This document shows positions 44,717-53,708 of a stretch of DNA of 64,000 bases, piece after piece. The position numbers and the translations under genes were made by a program. Each line of letters opens with the position of its first letter. Within the stretch, counting starts at the first letter, position 1. The stretch comes from Sulfurospirillum cavolei (lineage in GTDB: Bacteria > Campylobacterota > Campylobacteria > Campylobacterales > Sulfurospirillaceae). A model generated the notes under the pieces. The model made no database searches and was not told the origin of the DNA. It saw only the letters and a program-made list of their open reading frames with translations. The stretch spans positions 248,001 to 312,000 of the forward strand of contig NZ_AP014724.1 in NCBI RefSeq assembly GCF_001548055.1. Reading direction: 5' to 3'.

Positions 44717-45349
44717 ATGGAAAATACCAATAGCCGATTAAAATTCTATTGCGATACGGATCGCTGTATCGAATGTTTTGCATGTGTGGTTGCGTGCCAA
44801 AATGCTCACGAATTACCCGTGGGCATTGCCCGCCGTAAAGTCGTGACGCTGGGCGACGGCGTCGAAGGTCAAGAGACGTCGATCTCGATTGCGTGTATGC
44901 ATTGTGCCGACGCACCGTGCTCGCAAGTCTGTCCGGTGGATTGTTTTTATATCCGAGCCGACGGTATCGTGCTTCACGATAAAGAAAAATGTATCGGATG
45001 CGGATACTGCTTGTACGCATGCCCGTTCGGTGCTCCGCAGTTCCCGCGTGATGGCGTTTTCGGCGCCAAAGGGGCGATGGACAAATGTACGATGTGTGCC
45101 GGCGGTCCATTAGAGACCAACTCCGAACACGAGCGAGAACGTTACGGTCAAAACCGTATCTCGGAAGGTAAAGTACCCGTATGTGCGGCAATGTGTTCGA
45201 CCAATGCGCTTCTCATCGGAACTTCCGAGAAAGTGTCCGAGCTTTACCGTACCCGTGTGCTCGCTCGCGGTCAAAGCAAAGAGGCGAACAACTCGTATAT
45301 TTGGAATATGGCGTATAACAAACAAGGTAGAAAGGGGCTAACGCAATGA
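44717..45349 (+). CDS. fdhB: Formate dehydrogenase iron-sulfur subunit FdhB
   Basis: At 210 residues it carries four cysteine clusters for [4Fe-4S] centres: CIECFACVVACQ, CMHCADAPCSQVCPVDC, CIGCGYCLYACPFGAP, and CTMCAGGP with a later CAAMC. It passes electrons from FdhA to FdhC. There is no signal peptide, so it should be exported with FdhA by the Tat pathway. It follows fdhA after 9 bp. Confidence 0.95.
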   Translation: MENTNSRLKFYCDTDRCIECFACVVACQNAHELPVGIARRKVVTLGDGVEGQETSISIACMHCADAPCSQVCPVDCFYIRADGIVLHDKEKCIGCGYCLYACPFGAPQFPRDGVFGAKGAMDKCTMCAGGPLETNSEHERERYGQNRISEGKVPVCAAMCSTNALLIGTSEKVSELYRTRVLARGQSKEANNSYIWNMAYNKQGRKGLTQ

Positions 45350-46245
45350 AGAAACGATGGATAGTACTTTTAAGCACACTGCTAAGTATGTCGTCTCTTT
45401 ATGCCATTAGCGTGAGTCAATTCGATAGTCCGTTGTACGGAACGGCGATGCTCAATGCGATTCCCAATTACCATGCGTTTGGAGAAGTGTTTACGCTTCT
45501 TCAACGCGAATGGTTCTGGAAAGGCTTTTTGATCGCACTGTTTCTGGTTCCCGTTGCGGGAGGCATTCACTATTTACTGATCGGACCTAAAGTGTTTTCG
45601 CATCACGGAAAGAAGGTTTTTGCGTTTAGCGTTTTGATGCGCGTCATGCACAATCTTGCGGCCCTTTCGTTTTTAGTCATCGTGCCTACGGGCTTTGTTA
45701 TGGCATTCGGAGATTTTTTCGGCGGCGGTATGTTTGTGAGGATTTGTAAGAACTTACACGGTTTGGCAACACCCGTGTTTGCGATTACGGTTCTTCCGAT
45801 GATTATTGCTTGGATTAGGGATATGTTCCCTAATAACGACGACGTAAAATGGATGATGATCGTGGGCGGTTACCTCTCCAAAGAGAAAAAACCCGTCCCC
45901 GCAGGTAAGTTTAACGCCGGACAAAAAGCATGGTTTTGGATCGCGATGCCAGGCGGTATCGTGATGATTATTACCGGAGCGTTGATGTTCTTTTTAAACA
46001 AGGATCTCTCACCGGTTGCTACGATGTTGGGTATGAGCCAAATCGACCTGCTACGTCTCAGTGCGATCGTTCACAATATCTTAGGTATGGTCGTCGCTAC
46101 GTTCTTTATGGTGCATGTCTATATGGCGGCGATTGCCATCAAAGGTGCGATTCATTCGATGATCACGGGTTATAAAGAAGAAGAGGAAGTCGCCATCCTT
46201 CACAGCTCTTGGTACAAGAAGCTCAAAGAAGAGGGCAAGGTTTAA
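45346..46245 (+). CDS. fdhC: Formate dehydrogenase cytochrome b subunit FdhC
   Basis: At 299 residues it has an N-terminal signal or first helix, then four core membrane helices. His residues suited to haem b ligation are in LMRVMHNLAALSFLVI, NLHGLATPVF, AIVHNILGMV and MVHVYMAA. This is the family of FdnI-like gamma subunits, which reduce menaquinone. It overlaps fdhB by 4 bp and is followed by a strong terminator. Confidence 0.94.
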   Translation: MKKRWIVLLSTLLSMSSLYAISVSQFDSPLYGTAMLNAIPNYHAFGEVFTLLQREWFWKGFLIALFLVPVAGGIHYLLIGPKVFSHHGKKVFAFSVLMRVMHNLAALSFLVIVPTGFVMAFGDFFGGGMFVRICKNLHGLATPVFAITVLPMIIAWIRDMFPNNDDVKWMMIVGGYLSKEKKPVPAGKFNAGQKAWFWIAMPGGIVMIITGALMFFLNKDLSPVATMLGMSQIDLLRLSAIVHNILGMVVATFFMVHVYMAAIAIKGAIHSMITGYKEEEEVAILHSSWYKKLKEEGKV

Positions 46246-46271
46246 TTAGCCTTACATGTAGGCTTACATGT

Positions 46272-46305
46272 CAAAGAACGAAGCGATTTTTTTCTTCGTT
46301 CTTTG
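46272..46305. terminator. Bidirectional terminator between fdhC and the DUF190 gene
   Basis: Perfect 12-bp arms CAAAGAACGAAG (46272-46283) and CTTCGTTCTTTG (46294-46305) around a T-rich 10-nt loop. It lies between convergent genes. Confidence 0.75.
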
Positions 46306-46307
46306 AT

Positions 46308-46619
46308 TTAAATTGTTCCAAATTCAATGGCGGTTTTGGTGTAAAAGATCCCCAAATTTTCTTCACTTAAAAGTGCAAAAAGTTTTTCACACTCTGCTTC
46401 GTCTACATTCATAATCACTTCCACGGGCTCATCGGCCAGTTCAAAAAAAGAAGACGAGTGTAGTTTTCCGTCGCGTCCGATACCTTGCGCGGCATTTAAA
46501 AGCGTCACACCTTTAATCTCCAATGCTTCCGCGGTTTTCATCAACCAGCGGCTAATCGGTTCTCCGTTAGGGTGTTTGCGACTTTGTAGGGTTGAAAATA
46601 CGAGCTGAAATCCTTTCAT
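46308..46619 (-). CDS. DUF190 family protein
   Basis: This 103-residue protein has the DUF190 pattern: [28 protein letters not shown], then [16 protein letters not shown]. The fold is like PII signalling proteins. DUF190 genes are often coupled to crcB, and its start overlaps the crcB stop by 4 bp. It may regulate or sense for the fluoride channel; unproven. Confidence 0.87.
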   Translation of the reverse strand: MKGFQLVFSTLQSRKHPNGEPISRWLMKTAEALEIKGVTLLNAAQGIGRDGKLHSSSFFELADEPVEVIMNVDEAECEKLFALLSEENLGIFYTKTAIEFGTI

Positions 46620-47005
46620 AAACTTCCTTTGTGTATTAAAGTATAGCTGGCAATGCCTAGAAGCGTCATAGCGATCGAACCCATGACATGTAAGAAAATT
46701 GCAAAAAGGCTTATGCCTAAACGTCCCGATTGAATGAGCGTGACGATCTCGGCACTGAAGGTACTAAACGTCGTGAGTCCCCCTAAAAATCCCGTGATAA
46801 TAAAAAGCCGCCATTCGGGAGCAAGTGCCGTATTGGACGCAAAAAAAGCGATAAAAAAACCTATGAGATAACCGCCGAGTAAATTGGCTCCCAGCGTTCC
46901 GAGTGGAATAGACGGCGTGAGACTATTGAGCTTTGTGCCTAAAAACCAACGTAAAAGCGCACCGAAACCCGCACCCGAAAAAATAGCCAAAACAGTGTAA
47001 AACAT
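46616..47005 (-). CDS. crcB: Fluoride channel CrcB/Fluc
   Basis: 129 residues from ATG 47005. Four membrane helices carry the family motifs [29 protein letters not shown] and [17 protein letters not shown]. CrcB forms dual-topology dimers that let fluoride leave the cell. The longer frame upstream overlaps the next gene's end and is not used. No fluoride riboswitch is visible, as the gene follows another gene after 16 bp. Confidence 0.92.
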   Translation of the reverse strand: MFYTVLAIFSGAGFGALLRWFLGTKLNSLTPSIPLGTLGANLLGGYLIGFFIAFFASNTALAPEWRLFIITGFLGGLTTFSTFSAEIVTLIQSGRLGISLFAIFLHVMGSIAMTLLGIASYTLIHKGSL

Positions 47006-47021
47006 TTTAAATGACCTTATC

Positions 47022-47582
47022 TTAAGAGCGATATTTTTCAACAAGCGTTTGAATACCTCTAATAAACATATTAAAGCTTATCGAAGTATTAGCAGCTATA
47101 TTCAAATGTGGAGCAATGTCTCTTGATCCTCCAACTTTTTGATAAAGCTTTTTTGTAATTTTTTCAAGTTCCTCAGCTGCATTTGCCAATAGGTCTGGAT
47201 TGCGAAATTTAGTGCTTGTTTGCGATTGTTGTAATTTGATTTTTAGACCTTTTTCAACAGCCCCTAAATCACCTAAATACCAACTTTCAAGCTCATGACA
47301 AGCTATTCTCACAAGAGTGTCTTCTCTGCCAGCATTTTTGCATTTTGCAACCAAGTTTTGTTTAATGACTTCACAATCACCAGAATCTTGGTCTCGCAAA
47401 ACAACAAAATATGAATCAGGTGTTTGCCATCCTTTTATTTTAAGTTGTAGACGCTTTTCAAGATCACTTTTTCCTTCAAAAATGATAAATTTCGTATGAA
47501 TTTCAGAGGGTAAAAGCCGTGGTAAAATACCTTGAATCATCTCTTTTGCAGATTGCTCTTCGAGTAGAAAAACCAAAGTCAT
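47022..47582 (-). CDS. TOPRIM-like protein (DUF4276-like), defence-module candidate
   Basis: At 186 residues, an acidic residue in [13 protein letters not shown] near the N-terminus and [11 protein letters not shown] near residue 58 form the E...DxD pattern of TOPRIM domains. [12 protein letters not shown] near 94 is typical of DUF4276 proteins. These are probable nucleases or nucleic-acid-processing effectors. It overlaps the upstream AAA-ATPase gene by 4 bp and forms a two-gene unit with it. Base use is more AT-rich than the fdh genes nearby. Confidence 0.75.
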   Translation of the reverse strand: MTLVFLLEEQSAKEMIQGILPRLLPSEIHTKFIIFEGKSDLEKRLQLKIKGWQTPDSYFVVLRDQDSGDCEVIKQNLVAKCKNAGREDTLVRIACHELESWYLGDLGAVEKGLKIKLQQSQTSTKFRNPDLLANAAEELEKITKKLYQKVGGSRDIAPHLNIAANTSISFNMFIRGIQTLVEKYRS

Positions 47583-48766
47583 TGTGGATCAACTCCCTCA
47601 AAAAAACCTTCTTTCCACAGATAACCAAGTTGATCCCCCAGTTTTATATATTCGCTAATTTGTTCATTTTCAGCAGCGCGTTTAATCTTTGTATAACCCT
47701 TTTCTTTCACTAGCCAAAAGACTTCTTCTAGCTTTGCAGAATTGAGAAAATCGGGGGAATGTGTTGATACAAAAACCTGCCCACCGCGATTAGCATAGGC
47801 TCTAAATTCTTCAGCAAGTTCAGCAAGTAGTTTAGGATAAAGTTGATTTTCCGGTTCTTCGACACACAAAAGAGGATGTGGTCTTGGATCATGAAGTAAG
47901 ATAAGATAAGCTAACATTTTAATAGTCCCATCAGAAACATAACGCGCCAAAAAAGGATCTTCAAATGAACCATCTTGAAATCGTAAAAGGACACGACCTT
48001 CTTCCGTTGTTTTTGCATCGATATTTGATATACCAGGGATGCGATGGGCTAATTTTGAAAGAATTAAATCGAAAATATCTTTGTGTCTTTGGTAGAGGTA
48101 TTGTGTTACTAAAGAAAGATTTCCACCTTCTGTTGAAAGGTGCTCTGCGTAGCCAGCCTCTTGTTCGGGTCTCGCTTTACTAATATGAAAATCTGAAATA
48201 TGCCAATTTTCAATTAGCTCACCTAATGCTTTTACAACAGGAAATTTTTCAAATTGAGCAAGACCTTTAACTGCCAAAATATCAGGTGATTTGAGTGTTT
48301 GTTCATCTCTACGTAGTTCAGATTCATCGGTAATTTGGTCAAGTTCATTGGTAACGGCATAACCTTTTCCTTCGGAAAAATCCAAAAAGTTCCACGGTTT
48401 ACCTCTGCTTTTTCGGCGGTATTTTAAAACTTCTCTTTTAACGATTGGCAAGCCATCTTTTTCACCAATAATCAGCAAATATGTTGCTAAAGGGGAATTT
48501 GGTGTAACGCGAAATTTGAGCTCAATTTCAATATCTTTTTTTTGCCCTCTAGATCTCATCTCGGAAATCCCCTTACTACCGCCTTGTTTCGTCAGGGCAG
48601 TGTGAATATTTGTCGTAAAAGCATCTCTCAAAAAGCCAAATACATTGAATAAGGTAGTTTTTCCCGTTCCATTAGCACCAACTAGAATACAAAAATTTGG
48701 AATATCTCTCATTTCTACATCTTGAAATGCTTTAAAATTTTTAAGTCTTAAATATTCTATTTTCAT
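47579..48766 (-). CDS. RecF/OLD-like AAA ATPase, defence-module candidate
   Basis: At 395 residues it has Walker A LVGANGTGKTTLF (about residue 29), the signature-like ARYVSDGTIKMLAYL, Walker B PLLCVEEPENQLYP (about 298) and a switch His in FVSTHSPDF. This is the ABC-type head of the AAA_21/OLD group without coiled-coil arms. Paired with a TOPRIM protein it resembles AbiL, PARIS and split OLD systems, where the ATPase senses a phage trigger and releases the effector. Function here is inference. Confidence 0.8.
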   Translation of the reverse strand: MKIEYLRLKNFKAFQDVEMRDIPNFCILVGANGTGKTTLFNVFGFLRDAFTTNIHTALTKQGGSKGISEMRSRGQKKDIEIELKFRVTPNSPLATYLLIIGEKDGLPIVKREVLKYRRKSRGKPWNFLDFSEGKGYAVTNELDQITDESELRRDEQTLKSPDILAVKGLAQFEKFPVVKALGELIENWHISDFHISKARPEQEAGYAEHLSTEGGNLSLVTQYLYQRHKDIFDLILSKLAHRIPGISNIDAKTTEEGRVLLRFQDGSFEDPFLARYVSDGTIKMLAYLILLHDPRPHPLLCVEEPENQLYPKLLAELAEEFRAYANRGGQVFVSTHSPDFLNSAKLEEVFWLVKEKGYTKIKRAAENEQISEYIKLGDQLGYLWKEGFFEGVDPQ

Positions 48767-48971
48767 TTATTTTCCTTTATTGAGCATACATAGATCATTG
48801 AGAGCAGCATATGCAAAGAGCTATAATGGGTCTTATGGTTGATTAATAATGTTACCACAATAATTCTTCAAAGAGAAGAGCCAAAATAATCTTTACATGT
48901 AAAGCGTTTGGAATTGACAGGTTATAAGGCTTTGGAGTAGGATTTTCATACATTAACCCAAGGAGTTTCCA

Positions 48972-49181
48972 ATGAAATACGGTGCACGAAACGAGATTGT
49001 TGCAACGGTCAAAAAGATCAAAAAAGGCGAAGTGATGTGCCAAGTCGATGTGGGCGACATTTTAGCCGGTAAAATGAGCTCGGTTATGACGATGGAGTCT
49101 ATTGAAGAGATGGGGCTCAAAGAGGGCGACAAAGTTAAAGTCGTTGTTAAAGCGGTAAACGTCCTTTTGATCAAAGAGTAA
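48972..49181 (+). CDS. mop: Molbindin (single Mop/TOBE domain)
   Basis: At 69 residues it is a single Mop domain: SARN-like GARNEIVATVKKIKKGEVMCQVDVG, then MTMESIEEMGLKEGDKVKVVVKAVNVLL. Molbindins assemble into hexamers and bind molybdate or tungstate in the cytoplasm as a buffer store. It precedes the molybdenum-linked gene cluster and ends at a terminator shared with the convergent methyltransferase gene. Confidence 0.9.
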   Translation: MKYGARNEIVATVKKIKKGEVMCQVDVGDILAGKMSSVMTMESIEEMGLKEGDKVKVVVKAVNVLLIKE

Positions 49182-49189
49182 AAAGTCGG

Positions 49190-49211
49190 CGAAGATGCGT
49201 AGGCATCTTCG
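49190..49211. terminator. Bidirectional terminator between mop and the methyltransferase gene
   Basis: CGAAGATGC (49190-49198) and GCATCTTCG (49203-49211) pair around a 4-nt loop, directly between two convergent stop codons. Confidence 0.7.
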
Positions 49212-49973
49212 TCACTTATACCATACGACGATGCCTTTTTCCGCTTTGGTCGTAATATGCACTTTGTCTTGATCGCTGCTATTGGCTGCCAATAAACGTT
49301 TGATCACACTTTCTTGCGGCGTAATTTCGCGCCTTTGGAGTTGCTCGTACGCATACTTTTTTGCCTCTTCCGGCGTATAAATTTCCGTCCATGAGGTCTC
49401 AAAGAACGTGTGGTGATAACGCATCGATTTTTGTTCTAAACGATCCATAAACTGGCGGGTTTTAAAACACCCGTTAGAGCTACAGTCGTCTTCGATACCG
49501 TGCGCTTGCATGAGTGCATCGACGAAAAGGTTGGTTCGGTAAGAGCCCCAACCGACGTAAATACCCATCGTATCGGAAGATGCCATCATCTTTTCTATTT
49601 TTTCTTCCGAGTTGATCGCAGGCGTCATCGAGGCTAAAACGATGTCGTAGGTATTTTCGTCCGCGAACGCTTCCCAATCGCTTTGATGCGTTTGAATCGC
49701 TTCGTGAACGCCGTGTGCATGTGCGTCTTCGCGTAAAGCTTTTAACATACCGCTAGAGACGTCTACGGCAGTCACGCGCGCTCCTTTAAGTGCTAAAGGA
49801 ATGGCGATCGTTCCCGTTCCCGATCCGATGTCTAAAATGCTTTTATTTTCAAAGCAAACCCCTTTATCCTCACACCAGTTTAAAATAAATTGGACGTCTT
49901 TACGCATAGAATCGTCGTAAAAACGCGGATAGCGTTTTGCCATCGCTTCCCAAACAGCATTTTTCTCTTCCAT
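49212..49973 (-). CDS. SAM-dependent methyltransferase, paralogue 1
   Basis: 253 residues from ATG 49973 (CGGAG ribosome site). Class I fold: SILDIGSGTGTIAIPLALKGARVTAVDVS near residue 45 is motif I, and YDIVLASMTPAI is motif IV. It is clearly paralogous to the methyltransferase at 51.8-52.6 kb: both share WEAMAKRYPR/WDTMAERYPH, the QSDWE segment, and a Cys-containing NGCFK/GGCIK stretch. It is third in the likely operon methyltransferase 2 - radical SAM - methyltransferase 1. Substrate unknown. Confidence 0.83.
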   Translation of the reverse strand: MEEKNAVWEAMAKRYPRFYDDSMRKDVQFILNWCEDKGVCFENKSILDIGSGTGTIAIPLALKGARVTAVDVSSGMLKALREDAHAHGVHEAIQTHQSDWEAFADENTYDIVLASMTPAINSEEKIEKMMASSDTMGIYVGWGSYRTNLFVDALMQAHGIEDDCSSNGCFKTRQFMDRLEQKSMRYHHTFFETSWTEIYTPEEAKKYAYEQLQRREITPQESVIKRLLAANSSDQDKVHITTKAEKGIVVWYK

Positions 49974-50022
49974 GAAACTCCGTTTTTTTTGATGGGCACT
50001 CACGCCCTTTTCGTAACGCTTA

Positions 50023-51801
50023 TTATAGTCGATTTAAACGATGAGCGCGACTGGGTTTTGCAAACGAACGGTTGAGCATCGATGCTTCAAACGTTTGGCG
50101 ATAAAATTGTTTGTAAAAAAGCGTCGCTTCGTGATGAATATCGAAATGAAAAATCTCGGGATGGAGCATATCGGCGATATACATCAACCCCAAAATCCAC
50201 CGCGGGCTTCCAAAATCGAAACAGGGATAAGGGTGCGTATACACGCGATGTTGCTTGATTGCTTCGACGTCGATTTGCTCTTCGCGACAGGCGTCGTAAA
50301 ACGCTTCTAAAGGAGAGTCTAAAAACGAAGAGATAAAAATGACGTCCGGATTGAGTTTAAGTAGCTCTTCGCGCGTAATTTTGCGTCCCGGACGACCGTC
50401 TAAAACCAACGTTTTATTGAGGCTCATACCTCCTACCAATTCGACCAGTTGGTTTTCTAGGCGCGTATCTTCGAGTGCAAACAGAGGTTTACCCATCACG
50501 TAGTAAACGCGAGGGCGTTGCGTGACTTCTTTGAGGGCATCGACGATCGTATCGATTTTGTTGCGCATGTAAGCGATCAACGCATCGGCATTTTCTTCTT
50601 TTCCGACGATACGCGCTAAAAAAAGAATCGTAGCGGCATAATCGTCGAAATTTTGAATATCGACATGAAGCTTTTTAAGGCCGTTATCCGCTAAAAGTTC
50701 TTCCCAACAGCGTGTCACGTCGTGTTGATTGTCGACGCCGAGCGCGACCAGCGTTCCCTCGACGATCTCTAGTGCACGCGTCATCGGATAGCCGCCTTCA
50801 AAGCCCTCTTCGTCGAAAACGTTTTGAGAAGGAGCACCCGTAATCGCAAGCGTGTGAGCGCATTTCGTGCATCGACCGTCTTTAAAATGGTGGATGCGTC
50901 GTAGCTTGGATCCCATCGGTCCGTAAAAATCGCGTTCGAAGACAAGCGCACCGCAGGCAGGGCAATAGGTATGAATACATTCGCTTCCGGGGGAGTTAAA
51001 CAAATAAACGTAATCTAAACGGCTTTTGAGCGTTTGATAAAGCGTTTCCGATTCTTGAATGGAGGGTTCGTCCTCAAGTGCGGCATCGTCGATCGGAATA
51101 AAGCGCATTAATTGCAACGGTATGCTTTTCGAAAGCGTTGCCAAGTGCTCGGCAATGGCGACGACTTCGCTTTCATTGCCTTTTTTGTGAATGCACGCAA
51201 CTTCGACGTGAACGCCTTTTTGCACCAGATATTCGATATTGCGCAGTACCGGTTTATAGCTATTTGCGTGACAGCTACGGTAGATTGCGTTGCTTAGCCC
51301 TTTGAGCCCGATGTTGATAAAATCAAGGTAAGGGATTAACATGTCAAGCGTCTTCAACGTAAAATAGCCGTTACTCGAACAGCCCGTCACGAGTCCTGCT
51401 TGTTTGGCGAGTTTGCAAACTTCCAAAAACGTGAAAAACGATGCCAACGGGTCGTTCATCAAAAACGCGATGCCCGTGCAGTTAAGGCTTTGCGCTTTTT
51501 GAACGATTTGTTCAGGGCTCAGTACATGTAAAGCTTTGGAGTCCGTATCCATCTCTTTGGCGACGACCGTGGAGATGCAACCGTCGCAATCGAAATTACA
51601 ACCCGTGGTGCTGATTTGTAAAAATTTGGCACGCGGGTGAAAGTGCAAAACCGGCATCGTTTCCGCCGAAATAGGTGCCGTAACCAGATAGGTATGGGCA
51701 AAGCGTTCGTGAATCGCACCCTCGCGGCATTCGTAACGATGGCATTCCCCGATACTTCCTTCTTCCATATGACAGCGTCTTTCGCAAATAAAGCAGACCA
51801 T
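50023..51801 (-). CDS. AmrS-like radical SAM enzyme fused to a cytoplasmic binding-protein domain
   Basis: 592 residues from ATG 51801 (AAAAGG ribosome site; an upstream TTG is rejected). Residues 1-320 are an AmrS-like radical SAM enzyme. It has N-terminal CFICERRC, the cluster motif GCNFDCDGC (Cys68, 72, 75) and zinc ribbon CPAC (280-283) with CTKC (311-314). Residues ~335-575 are a class III periplasmic-binding-protein fold (RVYYVMGKPLFALED, LLKLNPDVIFISSF, DFGSPRWILGLMYIADML) related to the binding proteins in this cluster. There is no signal peptide, so the binding domain stays in the cytoplasm. It probably holds the imported ligand for radical chemistry. That fusion is unusual. Confidence 0.85.
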   Translation of the reverse strand: MVCFICERRCHMEEGSIGECHRYECREGAIHERFAHTYLVTAPISAETMPVLHFHPRAKFLQISTTGCNFDCDGCISTVVAKEMDTDSKALHVLSPEQIVQKAQSLNCTGIAFLMNDPLASFFTFLEVCKLAKQAGLVTGCSSNGYFTLKTLDMLIPYLDFINIGLKGLSNAIYRSCHANSYKPVLRNIEYLVQKGVHVEVACIHKKGNESEVVAIAEHLATLSKSIPLQLMRFIPIDDAALEDEPSIQESETLYQTLKSRLDYVYLFNSPGSECIHTYCPACGALVFERDFYGPMGSKLRRIHHFKDGRCTKCAHTLAITGAPSQNVFDEEGFEGGYPMTRALEIVEGTLVALGVDNQHDVTRCWEELLADNGLKKLHVDIQNFDDYAATILFLARIVGKEENADALIAYMRNKIDTIVDALKEVTQRPRVYYVMGKPLFALEDTRLENQLVELVGGMSLNKTLVLDGRPGRKITREELLKLNPDVIFISSFLDSPLEAFYDACREEQIDVEAIKQHRVYTHPYPCFDFGSPRWILGLMYIADMLHPEIFHFDIHHEATLFYKQFYRQTFEASMLNRSFAKPSRAHRLNRL

Positions 51802-51812
51802 GAAGCGACCTT

Positions 51813-52595
51813 TTAAATATGTTTGGGGCAAGAAGAGGGGTATTTGGAAAACAACACCATCCCTTTTTCGGCTTGCGTTTCGATTTTGACCGTTTCCTCG
51901 TGCATAAAATCGCGAATAATCGCATCGACTTTGCGCTCATCGGGTGAGAGATTTTTTCGGGCAAGCTGCTCCGCGGCATACGTTTTAGCTTCGTCGTACG
52001 TGTAGGTCTCTTCCCATGCGGTTGTGAAAAATTCGTAACTATATGTGAGCTCTTTCGTGTCGAGGTAATGCATAAAATCGGCAACTTTGATGCAGCCTCC
52101 CGACATTTTTTCGGGGGCATCGTGCGCTTGCATCAACGCTTCGAGAAAAGCGTTGGTTTTGTAGCGTCCCCAACCGACATAAAGCCCCATCGCATGGGTT
52201 GCGCTTAACATTTTATCGATATGGCTTTCTTGGGAAATAGCAGGCGTCATAGAAGCAAGAACGATGTCGAAGGTTTGCGTGAGCGGAAAACTTTCCCAAT
52301 CGCTTTGATACGATGTGAGATAGGCACGAAGCTTGAGAGCTTCGGCATCGCTCTTGAGGGCATCTAACATACCGCGTGAAAGGTCAATCGCGGTGACGCG
52401 AGCCTTTTCAAGGGCTAAAGGGATCGAAACCGTACCGGTTCCGCAGCCGATGTCCAAAAGAGAGCGGCCGTTAAAATCGAGCCCTTGACTTTTTGCCCAT
52501 GCAAGAACGCGTTGCACGTCCTTTTGCATCGCAGGATCGTCATAATGCGGATAACGCTCCGCCATCGTATCCCAAAACGAGTGATTGAATTCCAT
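51813..52595 (-). CDS. SAM-dependent methyltransferase, paralogue 2
   Basis: At 260 residues motif I is SLLDIGCGTGTVSIPLALEKARVTAIDLS and motif IV is FDIVLASMTPAIS. It is paralogous to the gene at 49.2 kb and is first in the same transcription unit, 11 bp before the radical SAM fusion gene. A strong ModE-box candidate overlaps its promoter. It may methylate or demethylate a ligand or chelator handled by this cluster; substrate unknown. Confidence 0.85.
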   Translation of the reverse strand: MEFNHSFWDTMAERYPHYDDPAMQKDVQRVLAWAKSQGLDFNGRSLLDIGCGTGTVSIPLALEKARVTAIDLSRGMLDALKSDAEALKLRAYLTSYQSDWESFPLTQTFDIVLASMTPAISQESHIDKMLSATHAMGLYVGWGRYKTNAFLEALMQAHDAPEKMSGGCIKVADFMHYLDTKELTYSYEFFTTAWEETYTYDEAKTYAAEQLARKNLSPDERKVDAIIRDFMHEETVKIETQAEKGMVLFSKYPSSCPKHI

Positions 52596-52612
52596 ATCGT
52601 GTCCTTAAATTT

Positions 52613-52636
52613 CGCTATATTGTTGAAACTATAACG
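52613..52636. promoter_or_regulatory. ModE box upstream of the methyltransferase/radical SAM operon
   Basis: A 24-bp imperfect palindrome with left half CGCTATATTG and right half CTATAACG. Its length, half-sites and even the central TTG match the E. coli modA operator layout. It overlaps the -10 region for the minus-strand gene at 52595, so molybdate-loaded ModE would repress. Confidence 0.75.
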
Positions 52637-52684
52637 AAATTTTCCTCTATCTTCAAGCTATTTTTTCATCATTGGACGATTTTT

Positions 52685-53707
52685 TTAGAGACTAAAATAG
52701 GTTTTAAGCTCTTCGTCCCGCAGTTCTACCTGAAAAAAGAGACGATAAAACGCTCTTACTTTTTCCTGAATGGAGTAAGGATAACGCGTCGGGTAGAGTT
52801 TGCTCGCAATCCAGTGTGCTCCGATAATGCGCATAAAAGAGGGCGGTCTGTCCGTCCAGTTAAAAGGTGTTTTCGGTACTAAATAGACACGCTTGTTTTG
52901 AACGGCTTTGAGCATTTGCCATTTGGGATCGGTAAACACCGTTTTGAAGAAGACGGGGCTTTGCACGATGATGACTTCGGGATCGTAAATCAAGACTTGC
53001 TCAAAACTGACCTCTTGCATTCCGATGACGCTGTTTTGAACGCATTTGTGCACCAAGTTGCCGCCGGCTAAAGCTAAAGGTTCGGAGTGAAACGAAACGT
53101 CGCATTCGGTTTGAAGCCCTAAATCACCCTCGGCGTAATAGACTTTCGTGCGTTCTGCCAAAGGAACGGAGCGGACGAAGTGCTGAAGCTCTTCAAGGTA
53201 CGTTTGCGCCATATCGGCAAGCGCGTTAGCGCGTTCTTCTTTTTGAAGCACTTTTCCTAACATCCGAAACACTTCCGGATAGCGCGTCGAATCGTCGATG
53301 TTGACTTTAAGGGAGGGAATGGAAATGCGCTCTATATCTTTAGCCGTTTTTTCGTTAAGCAAAGGCGTGTCCCACGTGATAATCACTTGAGGATGCGCCG
53401 CAACGATGGCTTCGAGATTGGGGATATTATTTCCGTGCCAACCGCCTAAAATAGGAAGTTTCATAAAGCGTTCGCTTAAAAATCGATCGCCGTTTTGGTT
53501 GTCTTGGTTGGTTTGAGGAAAATTAACGCCGATGAGCGATCGGTCGTCGATGACGTATAGCATAAACGTAATCGGAGGCGCAGAACCGTAAACGCGCGTC
53601 ATATTTTCGGGTAAAACCACGGGTTTGCCGTTAATATCGCTAAACGTACGATCGGCATTTGCCGACAAGAAGCTTATCAACGCTAATAAAGCTAAGAGGT
53701 ATCGCAT
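52685..53707 (-). CDS. Class III periplasmic binding protein 1
   Basis: 340 residues from ATG 53707 (AAAGGAG). Signal peptide ~19 residues (LLALLALISFLSANA). The fold is that of BtuF/FhuD/MolA-type binding proteins with a rigid helix. Distinctive conserved stretches shared with the two other copies are YYAEGDLGLQTECDVSFH, VHKC, YDPEVIIV, and FNWTDRPPSFMRIIGAHW. It should receive a metal chelate or oxyanion from the outer membrane receptor and pass it to an ABC permease. It starts 1 bp after the globin gene ends. Confidence 0.87.
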   Translation of the reverse strand: MRYLLALLALISFLSANADRTFSDINGKPVVLPENMTRVYGSAPPITFMLYVIDDRSLIGVNFPQTNQDNQNGDRFLSERFMKLPILGGWHGNNIPNLEAIVAAHPQVIITWDTPLLNEKTAKDIERISIPSLKVNIDDSTRYPEVFRMLGKVLQKEERANALADMAQTYLEELQHFVRSVPLAERTKVYYAEGDLGLQTECDVSFHSEPLALAGGNLVHKCVQNSVIGMQEVSFEQVLIYDPEVIIVQSPVFFKTVFTDPKWQMLKAVQNKRVYLVPKTPFNWTDRPPSFMRIIGAHWIASKLYPTRYPYSIQEKVRAFYRLFFQVELRDEELKTYFSL

Positions 53708-53708
53708 C

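Noticed and set aside
47006-47021. Fluoride riboswitch before crcB
   Set aside because: Only 16 bp separate crcB from the preceding gene and no riboswitch-like fold is visible.
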